From assembly GCA_040881685.1 (NCBI GenBank), contig JBBECS010000032.1:45959-78674 (forward strand): DNA of 32,716 nt, written 5' to 3'. How positions within the stretch are numbered: the first letter of the stretch is position 1; the number at the start of each line of letters is the position of its first letter. Below are positions 29,132 through 32,716 of the stretch, in pieces. The notes under the pieces were generated by a model that was not told where the DNA came from, did not search any database, and was given only the letters and a program-made list of their open reading frames with translations. A program made the position numbers and the translations under genes. The DNA comes from Acidimicrobiia bacterium (GTDB taxonomy: Bacteria > Actinomycetota > Acidimicrobiia > IMCC26256 > PALSA-555).

Positions 29132-29857
29132 ATGACGAGGAAGCGCCGTGAGCGGGGTGCCGCGCCCGTGCGCTGGCTGTCCGTGCTCGTCCTGGGGTTC
29201 GTGGCCGGAGCAGGCACGGTGATGCTCGCTGATCCGGGCACATCGACGAAGCGACTCGTCTTGAGCGCCGACACGTCGGCCGCCGGACACACCCACACCG
29301 AGAGCGACATCACCTACGACAAGCTGCCCAAGGCAACCAAGGCCGACGTCGACCAGGTGATCGCGCAGTGGGCGACCAAGTACGCGACCGCCGCCGACGC
29401 GGCCGAGGACGGCTGGTTCTTGGGCAGTCGAAGCCTGTACGGCATCGGCGCGCACTACGTCAAGGAAGTCCGCGGCCTGAGCGTCGCGACGCCCTTCGAC
29501 CTCCCCAATCCGCCCGTCCTCCTCTTCGACGGCGACGGACCCGACGCGAAGTTCGCCGGCGTCAGCTACATCGTGGCCGAGTCGTCACCCGAAGGCTTCA
29601 CCGGCAACTACGACTCCTGGCACTTCCATCCGTCGGTGTGCTCTCGCGGCGGCAGCATCGTGTCGTTGAGCGAAGAGGGCTCGGAGGTCTGGTACAGCGA
29701 GAGCGAATGCGTCGCCGCAGGCGGACAGGTGAGGCCGCTTGTCGCCGACAACATGATGCACTTGTGGATCGGACCGGAGTACATCGACAGCGCGCCGATC
29801 TTCGCTCACGACCACCCGAAGCTGTTCGACGGCTACAACCCCAAACGCGACGGCTGA
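29132..29857 (+). CDS. Secreted or membrane-anchored His-rich protein of unknown function
   Basis: 241 residues from ATG 29132. A basic n-region and one hydrophobic helix (about 15-36) anchor or export the protein. The outer domain has histidine clusters in AAGHTHTES, SWHFHPSVCS, MMHLWIGPEY and FAHDHPKLF, with two cysteines near CSRGG and ESECVAAGG. His positions suggest a metal site such as a cupin-type or copper site, but no known family is recognised. YGIGAHYVKEV and SYIVAESSPEGFTGNYDSWHFHP are good markers for a search. The gene is divergent from the LVIVD gene, with a palindromic intergenic region between them, and is followed after five bases by a TetR gene, so the two are probably co-transcribed. 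Confidence 0.78.
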   Translation: MTRKRRERGAAPVRWLSVLVLGFVAGAGTVMLADPGTSTKRLVLSADTSAAGHTHTESDITYDKLPKATKADVDQVIAQWATKYATAADAAEDGWFLGSRSLYGIGAHYVKEVRGLSVATPFDLPNPPVLLFDGDGPDAKFAGVSYIVAESSPEGFTGNYDSWHFHPSVCSRGGSIVSLSEEGSEVWYSESECVAAGGQVRPLVADNMMHLWIGPEYIDSAPIFAHDHPKLFDGYNPKRDG

Positions 29858-29862
29858 CCCCG

Positions 29863-30474
29863 TTGGCAACCCAGTCGCTGGCGACGCAGCTGAGGGTCAA
29901 GCGCTCGGAGATGATGATCTCGGAGCTCGAGGATGTTGCGCTCCGGCTGTTCGAGAAGCGCGGGTTCGACGAAGTCACGGTCGACGAGATCGCCTCTGAA
30001 GCGCGCATCTCGGCGCGAACGTTCTACCGCTACTTTCCGGCCAAAGAAGACGTGCTGCAGGTGAAGATCAACCAGCGCACCGAAGCATTGCGAGCCGCGC
30101 TGGCGGCGCGGCCCCCCCACGAGCCTCCGCTGCACTCGATCCGCCTCGCGCTCGAGGAAGCGGTCGGGCTGGAGGACACGACCCAGCTGAGACGATGGAC
30201 TGCCGTGGTCGCGGCCACTCCGAGCGTGTTGCGGGCAGTGCTCGGCGGCATCCAGATGAAGAGCCAACGAGTGCTTTCGGAGTTCCTCGGTGCCCGCCTC
30301 GACATGCCGAGTGACGCACTGGTGCCGACGATGCTGGCGGCTGCAACCGACGGCATGATCCGCGCAGCCCAGACGCAGTGGTTCCTGCAAGGTGGAGACC
30401 TGGCCACGAAGGTCTCCGATGCCCTGGAGGTCCTCGAACGCGGGATCGGTGCTGATCCCAAGACCTGGTCGTGA
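29863..30474 (+). CDS. TetR-family transcriptional regulator
   Basis: 203 residues. The N-terminal helix-turn-helix reads ELEDVALRLFEKRGFDEVTVDEIASEARISARTFYRYFPAKEDVL without exceeding the normal TetR pattern: helix 1, VTVDEIA recognition lead and 'ARTFYRYFPAKED' (about residues 51-63). The rest is a helical ligand and dimer domain, with RWTAVVAATPSVLRAVL and TMLAAATDGMIRAAQ. It probably represses the local genes and releases on binding a small, perhaps acyl-CoA-like, ligand. TTG 29863 is chosen because it follows the previous stop by five bases; ATG 29911 is a shorter alternative that would still keep the HTH. The candidate target is the palindrome at 29039-29054. Confidence 0.9.
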   Translation: MATQSLATQLRVKRSEMMISELEDVALRLFEKRGFDEVTVDEIASEARISARTFYRYFPAKEDVLQVKINQRTEALRAALAARPPHEPPLHSIRLALEEAVGLEDTTQLRRWTAVVAATPSVLRAVLGGIQMKSQRVLSEFLGARLDMPSDALVPTMLAAATDGMIRAAQTQWFLQGGDLATKVSDALEVLERGIGADPKTWS

Positions 30475-31010
30475 GCATCCCGGAGACGACCGCAGTGCTC
30501 GAAGGTCCGATCCGCCAGATCGGCTACATCGTGCGCGATCTCGACGCGGCGGTGCAGTCGTGGTGTGCGCTGGGTGTCGGCCCGTGGTTCACGGTGCGCA
30601 ACATGGAGCAGAAGGACTGCCGGTACCGAGGCGAGCTCTGCGAGCCAACGATCTCGATCGCGCTCGCGAACTCGGGCGCCATGCAGGTCGAGCTGATCCA
30701 ACAGCACGACGACACCCCGAGCATCTACCGCGAGTTCATCGACGCGCGAGGCGAGGGCTACCACCAGCTCGCCTGGTGGGCCACCGACTTCGACGCCGTG
30801 ATGCAGAAGGCGGCCGCCGCAGGGTGGCCCGCCGTCTGGTCGGGCGACGGCGGCGCGGTGCGGTTCGCCTACTTCGAGCCCAACCCCGAGATCAGTACCG
30901 TGTTCGAGGTGATGGAGCTCAACGACACCAGTCGAGGCATGGTCGATCTGGTCGCGATCGCCGCGGCGCACTGGGACGGGGTCAGCGATCCAGTCCGATC
31001 ACTCGTCTGA
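30471..31010 (+). CDS. VOC (glyoxalase_4-type) protein
   Basis: 179 residues. It opens with GPIRQIGYIVRDLDAAVQSW, has 'MQVELIQQHDDTPSIYREFID' and 'GEGYHQLAWWATDFDAVMQ', and ends with FAYFEPNPEISTVFEVMEL. This matches the methylmalonyl-CoA-epimerase-like or glyoxalase_4 group (PF13669), with Glu and His as metal ligands. In catabolic clusters such proteins act on acyl-CoA or lactone intermediates; the reaction here is not known. GTG 30471 overlaps the TetR stop (GTGA), and the crotonase ATG follows five bases after the stop, so the gene is part of a continuous forward operon from 29132 to the window edge. Confidence 0.85.
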   Translation: MSIPETTAVLEGPIRQIGYIVRDLDAAVQSWCALGVGPWFTVRNMEQKDCRYRGELCEPTISIALANSGAMQVELIQQHDDTPSIYREFIDARGEGYHQLAWWATDFDAVMQKAAAAGWPAVWSGDGGAVRFAYFEPNPEISTVFEVMELNDTSRGMVDLVAIAAAHWDGVSDPVRSLV

Positions 31011-31015
31011 GTCCG

Positions 31016-31786
31016 ATGAGCGACGAGCTGGTGCGCGAGCGGCGGGGTGCCGTGCTGGTGGCCCGCCTCAATCGGCCCGACGCGCGGAACGCGCTCTCCC
31101 CCGAGATCATCCGCGGCATCAGTGCGGCGGTCGTCGACGCCGAGACGGATGCCGAGATCCGCGCGGTCGTGCTCACCGGAACCGGCGACAAGGCGTTCTG
31201 CGCGGGCATGGACCTGCGCGCCTTCGCCGCTGGTGGCGAGACGTCCCTGGACGAAGATGCGTCGCGCGGCTTCTTCCGGTTGCTCGAGGGCGACGTGGGC
31301 GTCCCCGTCGTGGGTGCCGCCAACGCCACCGCGGTGGCCGGCGGCTTCGAATTGCTGCTCGGCTGCGACATGATCGTCGCGTCGTCAGAGGCCGAGTTCG
31401 GCCTGCCCGAGGTGAAGCGTGGGCTCTTCCCAGCCGGGAACGGAACATCGCTCGGCACCAGGATCCCACTCGCCGTCGCGTTGGAGATGGCGCTCACCGG
31501 CGATGCGATCACCGCCGCGCGCGCCCATGACCTCGGCTTGGTGAACGCAGTGGTGCCACCCGATGAGGTGATGCCGCGCGCGGTGGCGCTTGCAGATCGG
31601 ATCGCCGCGAACGGGCCCCTCGGTGTGAAGGCGGTGAAGGAGCTCGTCCGTATGAGCATCTCGGATCCGGCGCGCGCCCTCGATCGTCGCCGCGAATGGC
31701 AGGAGATCGTGTTCGCCAGCGAGGACGCCAAGGAAGGCGCGACCGCATTCGTCGAGAAACGAGCACCGGTGTGGAAGGGTCGCTGA
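31016..31786 (+). CDS. Enoyl-CoA hydratase, both catalytic glutamates present
   Basis: 256 residues. RLNRPDARNAL, FCAGMDLRAF (oxyanion) and NATAVAGGFELLLGCD are typical. The catalytic pair is Glu112 in GGFELLLG and Glu132 in FGLPEVKRG, spaced 20 residues as in the 6854 gene. It should hydrate 2-enoyl-CoA esters in the pathway encoded by this operon. ATG 31016 follows the VOC stop by five bases. The alcohol dehydrogenase GTG is one base after its stop, which points to a shared transcript. Confidence 0.92.
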   Translation: MSDELVRERRGAVLVARLNRPDARNALSPEIIRGISAAVVDAETDAEIRAVVLTGTGDKAFCAGMDLRAFAAGGETSLDEDASRGFFRLLEGDVGVPVVGAANATAVAGGFELLLGCDMIVASSEAEFGLPEVKRGLFPAGNGTSLGTRIPLAVALEMALTGDAITAARAHDLGLVNAVVPPDEVMPRAVALADRIAANGPLGVKAVKELVRMSISDPARALDRRREWQEIVFASEDAKEGATAFVEKRAPVWKGR

Positions 31787-31787
31787 C

Positions 31788-32716
31788 GTGAAGGCGGTGC
31801 GGGGCACTGAGGGTGGCGTCGATGTCGTCGACGTCGACGAGCCGCCGGGCACGGGCGAGCTCCTCGAGATGCGGTCGACGAGCGTGTGCGCGTCGGACTT
31901 GATGTACATCGACTTGGGCAGCCGGCAGATCCTTGGTCACGAGCTCGCCGGCGTCCGCGAGGACGGCACCGCGGTCGTCGTCGAAGCCATCTACGGGTGC
32001 ATGGAGTGCGAGCAGTGTCTGCGCGGGGCCTACAACCTCTGCCCCACGCACGGGCAGCGCGCACTCGGCATCTCCGCCGACGGCGGGATGGCCGAGCAGT
32101 TCCGCGCCCCCGCAGCACGTCTGGTTCCATTGCCATCCGGCATCGATGTCGCCGACGCGTCGATTGTCGAGCCGACGAGCGTCTCGTGGCACGCGCTGCG
32201 CCTCGCCGAGACGGGTCCGGGAATGCGGGTCGCGGTTGTTGGCGCGGGCGCGCTCGGCCTGCTCGCCGTCGCCGGGGCCCGCCGCATGGGCGCCGAGGAT
32301 GTGAGCCTCGAGGCGCGCCACCCGCATCAGCGGGAAGCGGGCGAGCGCCTGGGCGCGAGCGTTGGCACGAAGGGTGCGTACGACGTGGTCGTCGAGGCTG
32401 CCGGCTCCACCGAGAGTCTCGCCCGGTCGATCGAGCTGGCCGCGCCCGGAGGCACGGTCGTCGTGCTCGGTGTCCACCTCGGCACGGTCGAGGTGGACTG
32501 GATGCCGCTGTTCAACCGGGAAGCACGCATCATCCCGTCACTCGGGTACTGCCGCCACGACGAGAGGCGCGAGATGGAAGACGCCGCCGCGATGATCGCC
32601 GACGATCCGGAGATCGCCCGGACGGTCATCACGCACCGGTTCCCCATCGAAGACTCTGCCGAGGCGTTTCGTGTCGCCGGCGACAAGGCATCCGGTGCGA
32701 TCCGGGTCGTCATCGA
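31788..32716 (+). CDS. Zinc-dependent medium-chain alcohol dehydrogenase, truncated by the window end
   Basis: About 309 residues are visible and the frame stays open to the last base, so the C-terminus lies outside the window. The catalytic zinc ligand Cys34 (VCASD) and the GHE motif (His51-Glu52) are present. The structural zinc site is Cys71, Cys74, Cys77 and Cys85 (C-x2-C-x2-C-x7-C). The cofactor domain has VVGAGALGLLAVAG, the GxGxxG dinucleotide motif. It oxidises an alcohol or reduces an aldehyde with NAD(P). GTG 31788 is one base after the crotonase stop. No product-specific residues are evident. Confidence 0.9.
   Translation, partial: MKAVRGTEGGVDVVDVDEPPGTGELLEMRSTSVCASDLMYIDLGSRQILGHELAGVREDGTAVVVEAIYGCMECEQCLRGAYNLCPTHGQRALGISADGGMAEQFRAPAARLVPLPSGIDVADASIVEPTSVSWHALRLAETGPGMRVAVVGAGALGLLAVAGARRMGAEDVSLEARHPHQREAGERLGASVGTKGAYDVVVEAAGSTESLARSIELAAPGGTVVVLGVHLGTVEVDWMPLFNREARIIPSLGYCRHDERREMEDAAAMIADDPEIARTVITHRFPIEDSAEAFRVAGDKASGAIRVVI

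Noticed and set aside
1-32716. CRISPR arrays, tRNA or rRNA genes, insertion sequences, prophage genes
   Set aside because: I found no regularly spaced repeats, cloverleaf-like segments, transposase or integrase motifs, or phage structural genes on reading through. A tool-based scan for tRNA and repeats could still change this.

Overview
The window is high-GC chromosomal DNA with tightly packed genes, many 4-nt ATGA or GTGA overlaps, and start codons that use either a Shine-Dalgarno (SD) sequence or no leader at all. Gene content (two cytochrome P450s, two paired acyl-CoA dehydrogenases, four crotonases, a thiolase with a DUF35 partner, a family III CoA-transferase, a RipA-like NlpC/P60 hydrolase, SigF-type promoters) points to an actinobacterium, probably a free-living lipid-, steroid- or terpenoid-degrading lineage such as Acidimicrobiia or a mycobacterial relative. 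That taxonomic guess is inference. I saw no rRNA, tRNA, CRISPR array, transposase or integrase.

Layout. 1-5.9 kb: a membrane protein, an SRPBCC protein and an ACMSD-type amidohydrolase (one operon), an M15 peptidase with a SnoaL-like protein, a stress module (GlsB-type membrane protein divergent from a 19-residue membrane micropeptide), a secreted NlpC/P60 hydrolase and a C-terminally short 3-hydroxyacyl-CoA dehydrogenase. 5.9-10.9 kb: a VOC protein with a canonical enoyl-CoA hydratase; a reverse operon of VOC, DUF305 and DUF2889 proteins; hemerythrin; a small membrane protein with FxsA. 11.0-16.1 kb: a reverse operon DUF35 - thiolase - dihydrodipicolinate-reductase-like enzyme - SDR remnant, divergent from a two-subunit acyl-CoA dehydrogenase. 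16.2-21.7 kb: a forward operon of CoA-transferase, P450, Rieske oxygenase, a 108-residue orphan and an amidohydrolase that lacks its HxH metal motif. 21.7-27.5 kb: a reverse operon of a second acyl-CoA dehydrogenase pair, two atypical crotonases, a P450 and a xylose-isomerase-like TIM barrel. 27.6-32.7 kb: a frameshifted secreted LVIVD-repeat protein divergent from a His-rich secreted protein, then TetR, VOC, crotonase and a zinc alcohol dehydrogenase that runs off the window.

How the parts fit. Most genes form a catabolic region: a substrate is activated as a CoA thioester (CoA-transferase), oxidised by P450 and Rieske enzymes, then shortened by acyl-CoA dehydrogenases, crotonases, hydroxyacyl-CoA dehydrogenase and a thiolase or retro-aldolase with its DUF35 partner. 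The substrate cannot be read from sequence.

The most novel signals are: three promoters of one SigF/SigB-like type (GTTT-N16-GGGWAS) in front of GlsB, the micropeptide and hemerythrin; the CoA-transferase/P450/Rieske/orphan/ExN-amidohydrolase operon; a textbook leaderless promoter for the second acyl-CoA dehydrogenase operon; and a palindrome-bearing divergent promoter next to a frameshifted LVIVD gene.
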